A DNA stretch of 64,000 bases from Bacteroidota bacterium (GTDB lineage: Bacteria; Bacteroidota; Bacteroidia; Bacteroidales; FEN-979): positions 124,001 through 188,000 of the forward strand of contig JAPLDJ010000015.1 in NCBI GenBank assembly GCA_026391805.1, read 5' to 3'. This document shows, in pieces, positions 17,028 through 26,334 of the stretch; within the stretch, counting starts at the first letter, position 1; the number at the start of each line of letters is the position of its first letter. The notes beneath the pieces were generated by a model. It saw only the letters and a program-made list of their open reading frames with translations, was not told where the DNA came from and ran no database searches. The position numbers were made by a program, and so were the translations under genes.

Positions 17028-19838
17028 ATGAAAAAAATCCTCCTTTCCGCTGCATTCAGCTTTTTTGTACTTCTTGCAGTAAATCTGCTGGCTCAACCGC
17101 AAAAGTACGACCTGAAATCGATGCCCCCACTGGATCCGAAGGTGAAAACCGGCGTCCTTGACAATGGCATGCATTATTACATCCGGGCAAACAAGATCCC
17201 TGCAAACAGGGGAGAATTTTATATTGCCAACAACGTCGGTGCAATCCAGGAAGACGACGACCAGAACGGGCTCGCCCACTTTACAGAGCACATGTCGTTC
17301 AACGGGACAGCTCATTTCCCCAAAAAGGGAATCCTCGATTACCTGGCCACGATCGGCGTAAAGTTCGGCACGAATGTCAATGCCGGGACCAGTCTTGAGC
17401 AAACCGTTTACAATGTATCCAATGTGCCGCTGAAGCGTGACGGGATCCTGGATTCGGCCCTTATGGTACTGCACGACTGGTCGCATTTTGTTTCCCTGGA
17501 AGATCATGAGATCGATCTGGAGCGCGGTGTTATTGTTGAGGAATGGCGGATGTACGGTACGGCCGATGAACGCATGAACAACAAGCTGGCCCCCGTCATC
17601 TACAAGGGATCAAAATATGCAACGCGGAATGTGATCGGCGATACCGCCATCCTGAAGCATTTCAGCTATGAAACCATCAGGAATTTCTACCATAAATGGT
17701 ACAGGCCCGATCTTCAGGCGCTGATCATCGTGGGTGATTTCGATGAGAATGTGGTTGAGGCCAAGATCAAAACGCTGTTCAGTGATATTCCGAAAGTTCA
17801 GAACCCGGCACCGAAAGAGGACTACCCGCTTCCGGATAACGTCGAACCGCTGATCGGTACTGCCACCGACAAAGAGGCCACTTCAACCAGTGTCGATGTC
17901 GCCTATAAGCACGATGTAGTGAAAGATGCTGATAAAAACCTTGTTTATATGCGCCTCCAGCTGATCCGGAACCTGATCAACAACATGTTCGGGAAAAGGA
18001 TGAGCGAGCTTTCACGGAAAGAGAATCCGCCATTCATTATGGCATACAGCTATTATGGAGGATTTACACACACCAAAGATGCATTCTCAGGAACAGCCCA
18101 GGCCGCCAACAACGAAGCCATCAAGGCGCTTACGGCACTTCTGACCGAAATGGAACGGATGAAGCAGTATGGATTTCTCGACATCGAGTTTGAGCGCGCC
18201 AAAGCCGATCTTCTGAAAAATTACGAATCGCAGTACATGGACCGCGATAAGCGCAAGAACCGCGAGCTGGTGCGCCCGAACATTTCAAATTTCCTGACCA
18301 ACAACCCGAACCCGGGAATTGAATACGACTATGCATTTGCAACTTCCATGGTCCCGGGCATCACGCTCAATGAGGTGAATGCCGAAGCAAAGAAATATGT
18401 CACCGATCAGAACATGATCGTTACTGTTACCGGACCGGAGAAGGAAGGCATCACCATCCCCACCGAAAAGGAGATAAAGGATGTTCTGGTCTCTTATAAG
18501 AAGGCCAAGATCGGCCCCTATGTTGATCTGCTCGCCGGGAAAAAACTGATCGAGAAAGAGCCGGTTCCGGGGAAAGTCGTCAAGACTTCACTCAACAAGG
18601 AATTCAGCGTCACCGAATGGACCCTTTCGAACGGCATGAAGGTGATCTTCCGCCCCAGTGATATCAAGGAGGATGAACTGCTGATTGTAGGATACCGCGA
18701 AGGCGGTACTTCCCTGCTGAAGGATGAAGATCTACCTTCGGCGCGGGTACTTGATTATGCAGTATCCCAGATGGGTGTTGGTGATTTCTCGACCACAGAT
18801 CTTGAAAAGATGATGTCGGGAAAGCGTGTGAATCTACGGTTTTATTCCTCTGATGAGCGCGACGGTATTTCGGGGAGGCTTTCCCCAAAAGACCTTGAAA
18901 CAGCCCTGCAGCTGATCTACCTGCAATTTACAAAGCCCCGCTGGAATGCGACCGACTACAAGACCTGGATGGAAAAGATGAGAGCCAACTACATCAACGC
19001 TGAATCCGATCCGCGCAAGGCCTTCCGTGATACGATCACCCTGCTGATGGCCAACCATCACCCGCGGGTCGTTCCGATGAGCTACAAGCTTCTTGACAAG
19101 GTCTCGCTTGAAAAGATTCAGGCGATCTACAAGGACCGTTTCTGCGATCCGGGAAATTTCACTTTGGAATTTGCAGGAAAGATCGATCCCGAAAAAGTAA
19201 AGCCGCTTATTGAAAAATACCTGGCCTCCCTGCCGACTGTAAATCGCTCCCAGGTTTATAAAGACAATGGCATCCGTCCTCCGAAGGGGGAAGTTAACCG
19301 GGATTTCAGTCATGAATCGAAAACTCCGCGTACATCTGTGTATGTAAATTTCACTGGTAGCTGCAACTATACTGTCAGCGACCGGCTGCTGGGCGCTGCG
19401 CTCAGGCACATCCTGGAGCTGCGCTACGTTGAATCGATCCGTGAGGACGAAGGCGGGGCCTACAGCGTAAGGGTGCAATTCAGCCTTAACAAACTGCCGG
19501 TTCCTTCTTATAATATGATCGTCACATTTGAGACCGATCCCGTCAAGGCCGACAAACTGGTCTCCATCATTCATAAGGTAGCAAACAAAATGGTCGAGAA
19601 CGGACCTTCGGATGCCGATCTGCAGAAGGCAAAGGAATATTTCCTCAAGCAGCGGCCCGAAGACATGAAGGAGAACAGCTGGTGGCTTAGCACGATGGAT
19701 GACTATTATTTCTATGGGATGAATTTCCTGACCGGTTATGAAGATCTGGTGAAAGCGCTTGATACGAAAGCGGTTCATGAGTTTGCGAAGAAGGTTCTGA
19801 CCCAAGGGAATGTAGTTCAGGTAGTCATGCGACCATAG
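17028..19838 (+). CDS. M16 family metallopeptidase (insulinase/pitrilysin type)
   Basis: A 936-aa periplasmic or envelope zinc peptidase with a cleavable signal peptide (ILLSAAFSFFVLLAVNLLAQ). The inverted zinc motif HFTEH is at residues 84-88, followed about 75 residues later by the third ligand region LERGVIVEEWRMYG. Two N-terminal M16 halves (about 35-510) and two C-terminal, non-catalytic halves (about 530-930, with REDEGGAYSVRV) complete the pitrilysin-like clam-shell. Length is standard for the PqqL-like branch. It is monocistronic, with a promoter box upstream and a strong terminator 35 bp downstream. Confidence 0.93.
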   Translation: MKKILLSAAFSFFVLLAVNLLAQPQKYDLKSMPPLDPKVKTGVLDNGMHYYIRANKIPANRGEFYIANNVGAIQEDDDQNGLAHFTEHMSFNGTAHFPKKGILDYLATIGVKFGTNVNAGTSLEQTVYNVSNVPLKRDGILDSALMVLHDWSHFVSLEDHEIDLERGVIVEEWRMYGTADERMNNKLAPVIYKGSKYATRNVIGDTAILKHFSYETIRNFYHKWYRPDLQALIIVGDFDENVVEAKIKTLFSDIPKVQNPAPKEDYPLPDNVEPLIGTATDKEATSTSVDVAYKHDVVKDADKNLVYMRLQLIRNLINNMFGKRMSELSRKENPPFIMAYSYYGGFTHTKDAFSGTAQAANNEAIKALTALLTEMERMKQYGFLDIEFERAKADLLKNYESQYMDRDKRKNRELVRPNISNFLTNNPNPGIEYDYAFATSMVPGITLNEVNAEAKKYVTDQNMIVTVTGPEKEGITIPTEKEIKDVLVSYKKAKIGPYVDLLAGKKLIEKEPVPGKVVKTSLNKEFSVTEWTLSNGMKVIFRPSDIKEDELLIVGYREGGTSLLKDEDLPSARVLDYAVSQMGVGDFSTTDLEKMMSGKRVNLRFYSSDERDGISGRLSPKDLETALQLIYLQFTKPRWNATDYKTWMEKMRANYINAESDPRKAFRDTITLLMANHHPRVVPMSYKLLDKVSLEKIQAIYKDRFCDPGNFTLEFAGKIDPEKVKPLIEKYLASLPTVNRSQVYKDNGIRPPKGEVNRDFSHESKTPRTSVYVNFTGSCNYTVSDRLLGAALRHILELRYVESIREDEGGAYSVRVQFSLNKLPVPSYNMIVTFETDPVKADKLVSIIHKVANKMVENGPSDADLQKAKEYFLKQRPEDMKENSWWLSTMDDYYFYGMNFLTGYEDLVKALDTKAVHEFAKKVLTQGNVVQVVMRP

Positions 19839-19841
19839 ACA

Positions 19842-19870
19842 AAGTACGAACGACGAAGTACGAAGTACGA
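19842..19870. repeat. Short word repeat ACGAAGT
   Basis: The words acgaacgacgaagtacgaagtacga sit directly after the M16 stop and just before the terminator. It is one of the small word-type repeats of this window, here with no inverted partner. Confidence 0.5.
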
Positions 19871-19872
19871 AT

Positions 19873-19917
19873 AAAATTGGCGGATCGTGTAATCAAACAA
19901 TCCGCCAATTTTTTATT
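19873..19917. terminator. Bidirectional rho-independent terminator
   Basis: The arms AAAATTGGCGGAT and ATCCGCCAATTTT are perfectly complementary around a 14-base loop, with A-runs on the left and T-runs on the right, so it can stop both the plus-strand M16 gene and the minus-strand FISUMP gene that converge here. Confidence 0.9.
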
Positions 19918-19918
19918 A

Positions 19919-20806
19919 TCAGTCGCGGATGCATCTCACTGACATTCCGTTGCGCTTATCGCCGATATCAAGAACAAAAGTGGCATCGGACCTAAAAAGA
20001 TAACCTTCATAGGACATCGTGCCGTCATAAGCCGTTGTCGTCCACCAGAGTCCGTAATCACCGTTTGACCACCATGTTCCGTTGTAGAGCCTGTAACCGC
20101 CTCCGAAACCGGAGAAGCCGCTTGTATTGGTTGCAGAATTATTAGGGGCAGTCCAGTTCAGAAGAGCTTTGGCTTTACCGCCACCAGTACCTGCTCCGCC
20201 GAGGTAACTTATCAGTGTATTGAAATCATCGTAAGTCGGGACATGCCACCCGGGTGCACAGATTTTCCGGCTATCGGTAACGGCATACCAGTTATAAAGT
20301 GCTCCATAGATGTTTTTATAAGTAGATGGATCATTGGCATAATAGCAATAACCGGCTGTGGCAAGGTTGCCCCAGGCCGTATTATCGGTCACATTGCTGA
20401 CGGCCGAACCATCAAAGAAATGTGTCGTCTTCAGGTTTTCGGCCATCCATTCCTGTTCGCCGATCTTCACAGTGGTATAGGCATTCCCGTCGGCATCGAT
20501 CATGTGTCCGCCACCGCCTTGGTTTGTTCCCAGGTAAACCCATGCCGTGCCGTTATAAACATAAAACCCGGTCGGTACTTCGTTCTGGTAAACGATCAGG
20601 CCGGCTGCCGGGGAGCTGATGCCGGTCCGCTGGGAGGCGCTCATCCGCGGGATCAGCAAACCTTTCGAAGTCGATTTCACATCCAGCATGGCGCTGGCAT
20701 CGGGGTTGGAATTGTCGGTGTTAATGGCTACCTGACCGGAGCCGGAAAGTACAAAATTCATTATGAACACAATGATCAGCGTCAGAGGGAAAAGTCGTTT
20801 CTTCAT
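19919..20806 (-). CDS. FISUMP domain secreted protein, copy 1
   Basis: A 295-aa protein with a signal peptide (FPLTLIIVFIMNFVLSGSGQ), an N-terminal module common to Bacteroidota surface proteins (MLDVKSTSKGLLIPRMSASQR...GLIVYQNEVPTGFYVYNGTAWVYLG), and a C-terminal Fibrobacter-succinogenes-major-paralogue domain (TVKIGEQEWMAENLKTTHF, YGALYNWYAVTD, CAPGWHVPTYDDF, GMSVRCIRD). Function of the family is unknown; extracellular location is likely. It lacks a T9SS sorting domain. A paralogue lies 46 bp upstream in the same orientation, so the two look like a tandem duplication and a single transcript. Confidence 0.88.
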   Translation of the reverse strand: MKKRLFPLTLIIVFIMNFVLSGSGQVAINTDNSNPDASAMLDVKSTSKGLLIPRMSASQRTGISSPAAGLIVYQNEVPTGFYVYNGTAWVYLGTNQGGGGHMIDADGNAYTTVKIGEQEWMAENLKTTHFFDGSAVSNVTDNTAWGNLATAGYCYYANDPSTYKNIYGALYNWYAVTDSRKICAPGWHVPTYDDFNTLISYLGGAGTGGGKAKALLNWTAPNNSATNTSGFSGFGGGYRLYNGTWWSNGDYGLWWTTTAYDGTMSYEGYLFRSDATFVLDIGDKRNGMSVRCIRD

Positions 20807-20852
20807 TTCTATCGTTTTTTATTGCAGTTTTTGAATCAGGAAAGTGAGTATC

Positions 20853-21740
20853 TCAATCACGGACGCACCGTACGGATAGTCCTGAAACTCTGGACGGATA
20901 ATACATGTACAGTCCGGAATAGGAGCCATCAAAATTGTAAACGATAACCATATTGTCGTATCTCAGGTTGGGCGTGCCCCAGTAAGCATCCTCTCCCATA
21001 TAATAAAAGCTTCCGTTGGAATCATAGCGCAGTCCGCCCGGCCGGCCGGAAAACCCCGTAGTGTTCATCCCGAAATTTGTCGATGATGCTGCCATCATCC
21101 TGGCCCCAGCCCAACCGACGGCTCCCCCGAGGTAATTATTCAGTGCGGTGAAATCAGCAGCCGTGGCAGCATGCCACCCTGAAGGGCAAAGGTTCCTGCT
21201 GTCGGTAATGGCGTACCAGTTATAGAGGGCGCCGTACAGGCTTTTATTACTGATTGCGTTATTGTACCAGCAGTAAGCGCCTGAAGTGAGGTTGATCCAT
21301 GAGGAATTGTCCGTTACGTTCGGGATGGCGTCCCCGTTCCGGTAATGTGTGGTCTTCAGGTTCTCAGCCATCCATAACTGGTTGCCGATTTTTACCGTCC
21401 GGTATATGTTTCCTTCGATATCGGCAACATGCATTGAGATTCCTTCAGCCGTTCCCAGCGCGGTCCATGCAGTGCCGGAATAATAATAAAATCCGGTGGT
21501 GGCATCCGTCTGGTAGACCAGCAGTCCGGCTGCCGGTGAAGCAATAGCTGTTCGCTGGGCTGCTGTCATCCGCGGCGTCAGCATCCCTTTTTGCGTGGAT
21601 TTGACATCAATGGCAGAACTTTGATCAGGTAGAGAGCCATCGGTATTTATGCTTATCTGGCAGTACAAATTCTGGTTTGCCGGAAGTGTAAAAAGAACGG
21701 GGAGGATGATCTTGAGCAATGTTTTCTTGAGCTGATTCAT
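20853..21740 (-). CDS. FISUMP domain secreted protein, copy 2
   Basis: From the ATG at 21740 (MNQLKKTLLKIILPVLF) the protein is 295 aa, the same length as its neighbour, with the same order: signal peptide, SAIDVKSTQKGMLTPRMTAAQR module, and FISUMP domain (TVKIGNQLWMAENLKTTHY, YGALYNWYAITD, CPSGWHAATAADF, GLSVRCVRD). The track start 84 bp upstream adds an implausible N-terminus. The pair is clearly paralogous but divergent, so the duplication is not recent, unlike the GEVED pair to the right. Confidence 0.88.
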   Translation of the reverse strand: MNQLKKTLLKIILPVLFTLPANQNLYCQISINTDGSLPDQSSAIDVKSTQKGMLTPRMTAAQRTAIASPAAGLLVYQTDATTGFYYYSGTAWTALGTAEGISMHVADIEGNIYRTVKIGNQLWMAENLKTTHYRNGDAIPNVTDNSSWINLTSGAYCWYNNAISNKSLYGALYNWYAITDSRNLCPSGWHAATAADFTALNNYLGGAVGWAGARMMAASSTNFGMNTTGFSGRPGGLRYDSNGSFYYMGEDAYWGTPNLRYDNMVIVYNFDGSYSGLYMYYPSRVSGLSVRCVRD

Positions 21741-21762
21741 TTTCTTCAGTAATGATTTCGGA

Positions 21763-21770
21763 CAAAAATA
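21763..21770 (-). promoter_or_regulatory. -7 promoter box for the FISUMP pair
   Basis: On the minus strand TATTTTTG fits TAnnTTTG exactly and lies 23 bp before the ATG at 21740, consistent with a short leader. No clear -33 box. Confidence 0.45.
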
Positions 21771-21948
21771 TGCTTTGAAAACCCACATGTAAAATAATGG
21801 TCGGACGGATTTGTAAATCTGCACATTTTGTGATCAAAAAAAAGCCTTCTTCAGGAGTTCGTATAATGAAAAGCTGGTCATGAACGATTCAATGGCTTCC
21901 TGCATTATGATAAATTTTTCAGTAATATTGCACTATTATCCATGTCGT

Positions 21949-22632
21949 ATGAAAAGATTTATTGTTCCCGCATTTCTTTTTCTGGTAACCATTGGCCTCA
22001 CGGGTTGTCATAACAAGGCTGATCTCTCTGTTGCGCCACCCTTCCCGGATGTAGCCACCAGCCATTCGTGTTCGCCGGATACCGTTTATTTCCAGAACAC
22101 CGTTCTTCCGCTGATCATCTACAGTTGTGCAAAATCAGGGTGTCACGGACAGGGCAGCAGCGAAGGGGATTTTACACTCGAAAGCTACTCCACAATCATG
22201 CAGATTGTGACTCCCGGGGCACCCACAGCCAGTAAACTCTATACCACGCTTTTCGCAGAAGGGGATAAGCACATGCCGCGAAAAGGAAAGTTCACAGTCA
22301 ATGAAGATGGGATCATCTATTACTGGATCCTGAAGGGAGCACTGGATAACCGCTGTGAACCGGCCGGATGCGATTCCTCGAACGTTACCTATACCGCCAC
22401 CATCGGCCCCATTGTAAATTCCTGGTGCACCGGATGCCACGGAACCTCGAATCCTTCTAACGGATTAGACCTCACTACCTACGACCAGGTCAAGGCCAGC
22501 GTCAACGGCGGCCGGCTGATGGGCGCCATCCAGCAGGATTACGGATATTATCCCATGCCAAAGGGCAGCCATCTTTCTTCCTGCGAGATCTCCCTTTTCC
22601 AGATCTGGGTAAGGCTCGGAATGCCACAATAA
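21949..22632 (+). CDS. Lipoprotein with two cytochrome-c-like haem motifs (CX4CH and CX2CH)
   Basis: From the ATG at 21949 (MKRFIVPAFLFLVTIGLTGC) this is a 227-aa lipoprotein with lipobox LTGC. Two similar halves each carry a haem-c-type motif: SCAKSGCHG (CX4CH) and WCTGCHG (CX2CH), each followed by a segment on the pattern LxxYxxxxxxV and a methionine-containing MP(R/K)KG that may be the distal ligand (HMPRKGKF, YPMPKGSH). This is the layout of small bacterial c-type cytochrome domains anchored in the envelope. The first motif is not canonical, so haem attachment there needs proof. Converges with the GEVED gene at a shared terminator. Confidence 0.75.
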   Translation: MKRFIVPAFLFLVTIGLTGCHNKADLSVAPPFPDVATSHSCSPDTVYFQNTVLPLIIYSCAKSGCHGQGSSEGDFTLESYSTIMQIVTPGAPTASKLYTTLFAEGDKHMPRKGKFTVNEDGIIYYWILKGALDNRCEPAGCDSSNVTYTATIGPIVNSWCTGCHGTSNPSNGLDLTTYDQVKASVNGGRLMGAIQQDYGYYPMPKGSHLSSCEISLFQIWVRLGMPQ

Positions 22633-22662
22633 AAAAGCCCCGCCGTTTCGGGCAGGGCTTTC
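22633..22662. terminator. Terminator between cytochrome-like and first GEVED gene
   Basis: AAAAGCCCCGCC-gtttc-GGGCAGGGCTTT forms a stem with one C-A mismatch, with A-run and T-run flanks, fitting convergent genes. It is followed by the word repeat tttcgctatttcgcttttcgcttttcgctattt (22659-22690), which runs into the GEVED stop codon. The same hairpin plus tail recurs at 26279-26340. Confidence 0.8.
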
Positions 22663-22685
22663 GCTATTTCGCTTTTCGCTTTTCG

Positions 22686-25600
22686 CTATTTATTTACAAG
22701 TATCTTCCTCACCACCTGGTTATCGGCGTTGCGGAGGATCACGGTGTAGATACCCGAAGGAATCGGACGCAGGTCAACGACCTTTTCAACAGTTCCCTTC
22801 ACCTGGATATCCTTCTGCTGGTAAATCGTTACTCCCAGGTTGTTAAGCACGCTGAGTGTGAATGATTCACTTGAAGAACTCGTAATGGAGACCTTGAACT
22901 GTCCGTCGTTCGGTACAGGATAGATCGAAATGCCGGATCCGCTTGGGGAATTGACACCAACCGTGATGGTAATATGGTTCGACTCTCCGGAAACGCATCC
23001 GTTGATGGTGACAATATCCGAATAAACTCCAGGCAGGGTTGCAACGTAGGTCTGTCCTGTAGCCCCTGTAATGGCCGATCCGTCAAGATACCACTGGTTG
23101 CCGGTTGGGGCATCGCTTGAAAGCGTCAGCCCGGATACGGTGATCACCGGGGTAGGCACTGCGGTCACGGTAACTGCTAACGGAGGTGAAGTTGCCCCGT
23201 TGCCGCAGGTGCTGTTTGCATAAACCGTGATGTTACCTGATGATGCACCAGCAGGATAATCAACTGTAATGGTATTTGAATATAGTCCTGAAACGATGTT
23301 AGCTCCGGCCGGTAATGTCCAGATATAGGAGTGGGCATTCGGGATCGTTGCAACAGAATAGGTTTTACCAGTTTCGCCGTCACAGATGTTGGAAGGACCC
23401 GTAATGGAACCTGCCGCTCCCGGTAAACCAAGAACAGAGACAGGTAATGTAAAGGGTGCCGGGGACGCACAACCGGCCCCATTGGTATAATTAACGCTGA
23501 TGGTCTGAGGACCGCTGCTGTTCCAGGATACGGTTGCCGTGTTTGTAGTCCCGCCGAAGTTGATGGTTCCTCCGGATGATATCGTCCAGTTATAACCCGT
23601 CATGCTGGCCTGTGTGGTATAGGTCTGGTATCCTGAATTGACACAAACCACGCCTGGTCCGCTGATACTGGGAGAAGGACCTTGCTTCACCGTAACCGGA
23701 TATGCTGATGGCGCTGAACTTGTACAACCATTGGCATTGGTATAGACCACATTGGCACTTTGTGCCCCGGATGCAGTCCAGAGTACCGTTACCGAGTTGG
23801 TACCCTGGCCCGTCTGGATCGTACCACCTGCAGAAGTTGTCCAATTATATCCGGTCATCCCTCCCTGAGTTGTATAAACGGTTGTCAGCCCTGAACAGGG
23901 GTTGGCATCCCCTGCAATGACCGGCACCGGCAACGGGTTGACGGTAACGTTTACAGAGGCCGGGGTAAGTCCGGCGCATCCATTGGCATTGTTATAATTT
24001 ACAGAGATGGTCCTTGCTCCGGCCGATGTCCAGGTGACAGTTGCAGTATTACTGGTTGCAATTCCTCCTGCAGTTGCAGTTCCCCCAGTGATTATCCAGG
24101 CATAGCCTGTCATACCAGCCTGGGTTGTGTATACATTGCCGGCAACGTTGACACATGCGGCTGTCGGCCCGGTAAGCGTAGGCGTGGCCGCTGCATTTAC
24201 ATATAAGGGCATGTAAGATGGGGTTCCGTTCCCGGCACATCCGACCCCGTAAACAGATACGTTCCCGGAAAATGAGGGATTCGGGAAGGAAACCGTGATG
24301 GTGTTGGTATTCGCTCCGGCCGTGATGGTGGCGCCGAAAGGAACCGACCAGGTGTAACCTGTGGCATTGGCGATTGCAGCTACAGTGTAAACATACCCTG
24401 ATCCTCCGTTACAAACCTGGCTGGGCCCTGTGATCGCTCCTGCAGCACCGGCAGTAAGGCAAACTGTGAAGAAGGTCAGGTCGCCTCCATAGCTGGTCCC
24501 TGCAGTATTAACTCCTTTAGCCCGGAAATGATAAGTCTGGTTGGAAGTGAGGCCGGCAATGTTGGCGCTGAAGTTTGTTGAGATCATACCGGCAATTGGT
24601 GACGGAATTCCAGGTGCAGTGCTTCCGTAGGCTGTTGTCAAACCATATTCGAAAGAAACCGTTGTGGATGAATTGTTGGCCACACAGGATCCGTTCAGAG
24701 TAGCGGCCGCATTTGTTACACCGGTTGCCGCCAGGGTTGTGATAAGAGGTGCAATAGTCGCTGTGGTAAAGGTCAGATCGCCCCCGTTGGAGGTTCCGTA
24801 AGTGTTCACACCATTGATCCTGAAATGATAGAGGGTGTTCGGGAGCAGGCCGATAATGCCGGCGTTCACGGCCGTCACGGTAGTTCCGTTAACGGTCAGG
24901 GGAACCCCGGGAACATTGGTGCCGTAAGCCGTTGTCAGTCCGTAATCAAAGGAAGTAGTCGTGGCGGCATTGTTGGCATTGACTGTTCCGTTCAGCGTTG
25001 CGGTGGTGCCGGTAATAGCAACGGCCGCTGTTGTCACCACAACCGGTGGTCCCCCGGCAAACGGGATCAGGTTGGCTGTGAAATCCCCGCAATTCCCATA
25101 GGTATAAGCCCCGCATGGATTCTGCGAGGAGGAGGCATAATTACACACAAACCGCATCCGGTGGCTGCCTGTCGTAGTCCCCAGCGGAATGTTGATCGTG
25201 GCGGTGAAATTCGTAGCGCTACTGGAGCAGTAAAGATCGGTAACAACCCTTTCAGTGGCAGCAAAAGTGTTGTCGTTGTTGTAATCGATCCATACGCAAA
25301 CATATTGAGAAGGAAATCCGACCTGAACTGTCAGTGTATAGTTGGTGTTCAGCATGAGGGTTGTGGAGGTCGTTGTCCAGTCATGGTACCAGGGATTAGG
25401 AACCCCGTTGCAGGCAACGACCTGGTTTATAGTATTGAGGTTGAAAAGGGTCAGTCCGTCTCCATAACTGCAACCTGTCGAAAAGGTTGGCAGGCAAGGC
25501 CCGGCAGATGCCAGGTTAACGGTAAAATCCTCACAATTTCCGAAGGTCACCGGGCCGCAGGGACCGGTGGGGTAGCCATAATATTCAGTAATCGCCCTCA

Positions 25601-26000
25601 TGCGGGTAGCGCCAGACAGTGCGGCACCGGGAACAGTAAAGGGGATGGCGTAGTTGGTTGCGGAAGCGGCACAGATAACCTGCCCGACCATTTCCCCGGC
25701 ATCAGCAAAAGAATTGTTGTGGTTGTAGTCGATGTAAAGATTGACATATGTATTGGGATAGCCAGCCTGTACCGTTACAGAATAAGCACTCCCAATGGTC
25801 AGGTTGGTGGATGATGCCGTATAATCATGGTAGAAGGCAGTGCAGGTGATCGTCTGGTTAATGGTGCCAAGCTGGAAAAGGGTCAGCCCGTCTCCGTAAG
25901 AACATCCGTAAGTACTGGTCGGAGTGCAATATTGTGCCATCGCACCACTGCAGAAAAGCATCAATATAAATACGGAAAAGATCTTGTAAAGTTTCTTCAT
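22686..26000 (-). CDS. Giant GEVED/Fn3/PKD-like T9SS surface protein, copy 1
   Basis: From the ATG at 26000 (MKKLYKIFSVFILMLFCSGAMAQ) the protein has 1104 aa. Order: signal peptide; two GEVED domains (about 30-160 and 170-310; VNLYIDYNHNNSF, VCVWIDYNNDNTF, GNCEDFTVN); two Fn3-like domains (TATLNGTVNANNAATTTSFDYGLT, LPNTLYHFRINGVNTYG); about six PKD/Ig-like modules each with CxGxxxxYTTQxxMTGYxWT; a module NQWYLDGSAITGATGQ; and a T9SS type A domain (IYPVPNDGQFKVSI). It is probably a cell-surface adhesin-like or structural protein; no enzyme motif is seen. It is one of two tandem copies (see 26335). Confidence 0.88.
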   Translation of the reverse strand: MKKLYKIFSVFILMLFCSGAMAQYCTPTSTYGCSYGDGLTLFQLGTINQTITCTAFYHDYTASSTNLTIGSAYSVTVQAGYPNTYVNLYIDYNHNNSFADAGEMVGQVICAASATNYAIPFTVPGAALSGATRMRAITEYYGYPTGPCGPVTFGNCEDFTVNLASAGPCLPTFSTGCSYGDGLTLFNLNTINQVVACNGVPNPWYHDWTTTSTTLMLNTNYTLTVQVGFPSQYVCVWIDYNNDNTFAATERVVTDLYCSSSATNFTATINIPLGTTTGSHRMRFVCNYASSSQNPCGAYTYGNCGDFTANLIPFAGGPPVVVTTAAVAITGTTATLNGTVNANNAATTTSFDYGLTTAYGTNVPGVPLTVNGTTVTAVNAGIIGLLPNTLYHFRINGVNTYGTSNGGDLTFTTATIAPLITTLAATGVTNAAATLNGSCVANNSSTTVSFEYGLTTAYGSTAPGIPSPIAGMISTNFSANIAGLTSNQTYHFRAKGVNTAGTSYGGDLTFFTVCLTAGAAGAITGPSQVCNGGSGYVYTVAAIANATGYTWSVPFGATITAGANTNTITVSFPNPSFSGNVSVYGVGCAGNGTPSYMPLYVNAAATPTLTGPTAACVNVAGNVYTTQAGMTGYAWIITGGTATAGGIATSNTATVTWTSAGARTISVNYNNANGCAGLTPASVNVTVNPLPVPVIAGDANPCSGLTTVYTTQGGMTGYNWTTSAGGTIQTGQGTNSVTVLWTASGAQSANVVYTNANGCTSSAPSAYPVTVKQGPSPSISGPGVVCVNSGYQTYTTQASMTGYNWTISSGGTINFGGTTNTATVSWNSSGPQTISVNYTNGAGCASPAPFTLPVSVLGLPGAAGSITGPSNICDGETGKTYSVATIPNAHSYIWTLPAGANIVSGLYSNTITVDYPAGASSGNITVYANSTCGNGATSPPLAVTVTAVPTPVITVSGLTLSSDAPTGNQWYLDGSAITGATGQTYVATLPGVYSDIVTINGCVSGESNHITITVGVNSPSGSGISIYPVPNDGQFKVSITSSSSESFTLSVLNNLGVTIYQQKDIQVKGTVEKVVDLRPIPSGIYTVILRNADNQVVRKILVNK

Positions 26001-26278
26001 GGTTTTTGGTTTTTGGTTTATTATTAAATACAAGATATAGGATCAACTACAAAAAATGAAGTAGCTAATTATATATGAATGCTGATTTTCATTTTCTGAA
26101 CCTTCATGTTTTATTTGGCAGCAAAACAAATATAAAACAACACCGTGAAAAACCGGCATTAAATATACAATTTTTTCTTATATAGAGCAACAAAATATTT
26201 CCTGAATACCTGAGAATGCACCTAATAACATCCTTGTGATGATACCGGAATACAGACCGGATCTCCCGGCGCAGATAA
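26001..26278. other. Upstream region of GEVED copy 1
   Basis: About 280 bp without a gene: the AT-rich leader of copy 1 (with ggtttttggtttttggtt just before the ATG and acaagatataggatcaactac further up), then about 100 bp of unique sequence (26186-26278) that has no counterpart beyond copy 2 and marks the junction between the two duplicated units. No promoter box fits the consensus well here. Confidence 0.5.
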
Positions 26279-26312
26279 TAAAAAAGCCCTGCCATTTCGG
26301 GCAGGGCTTTCG
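26279..26312. terminator. Terminator after GEVED copy 2
   Basis: AAAAAGCCCTGCC-atttc-GGGCAGGGCTTT, a perfect stem, followed by the tttcgctatttcgcttttcgcttttcgctattt tail as at 22633. Copy 2 ends at 26335 on the minus strand, so transcription reaches the tail and then the hairpin. Confidence 0.85.
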
Positions 26313-26334
26313 CTATTTCGCTTTTCGCTTTTCG

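Noticed and set aside
18834-19805. 323-aa minus-strand ORF
   Set aside because: Antisense of the M16 peptidase gene.
24825-25814. 329-aa plus-strand ORF rich in Gly, Cys and Arg, and its counterpart at 28474-29052
   Set aside because: Antisense shadows of the two GEVED coding regions; the same shadow appears in both copies because the DNA is duplicated, not because it is conserved as protein.
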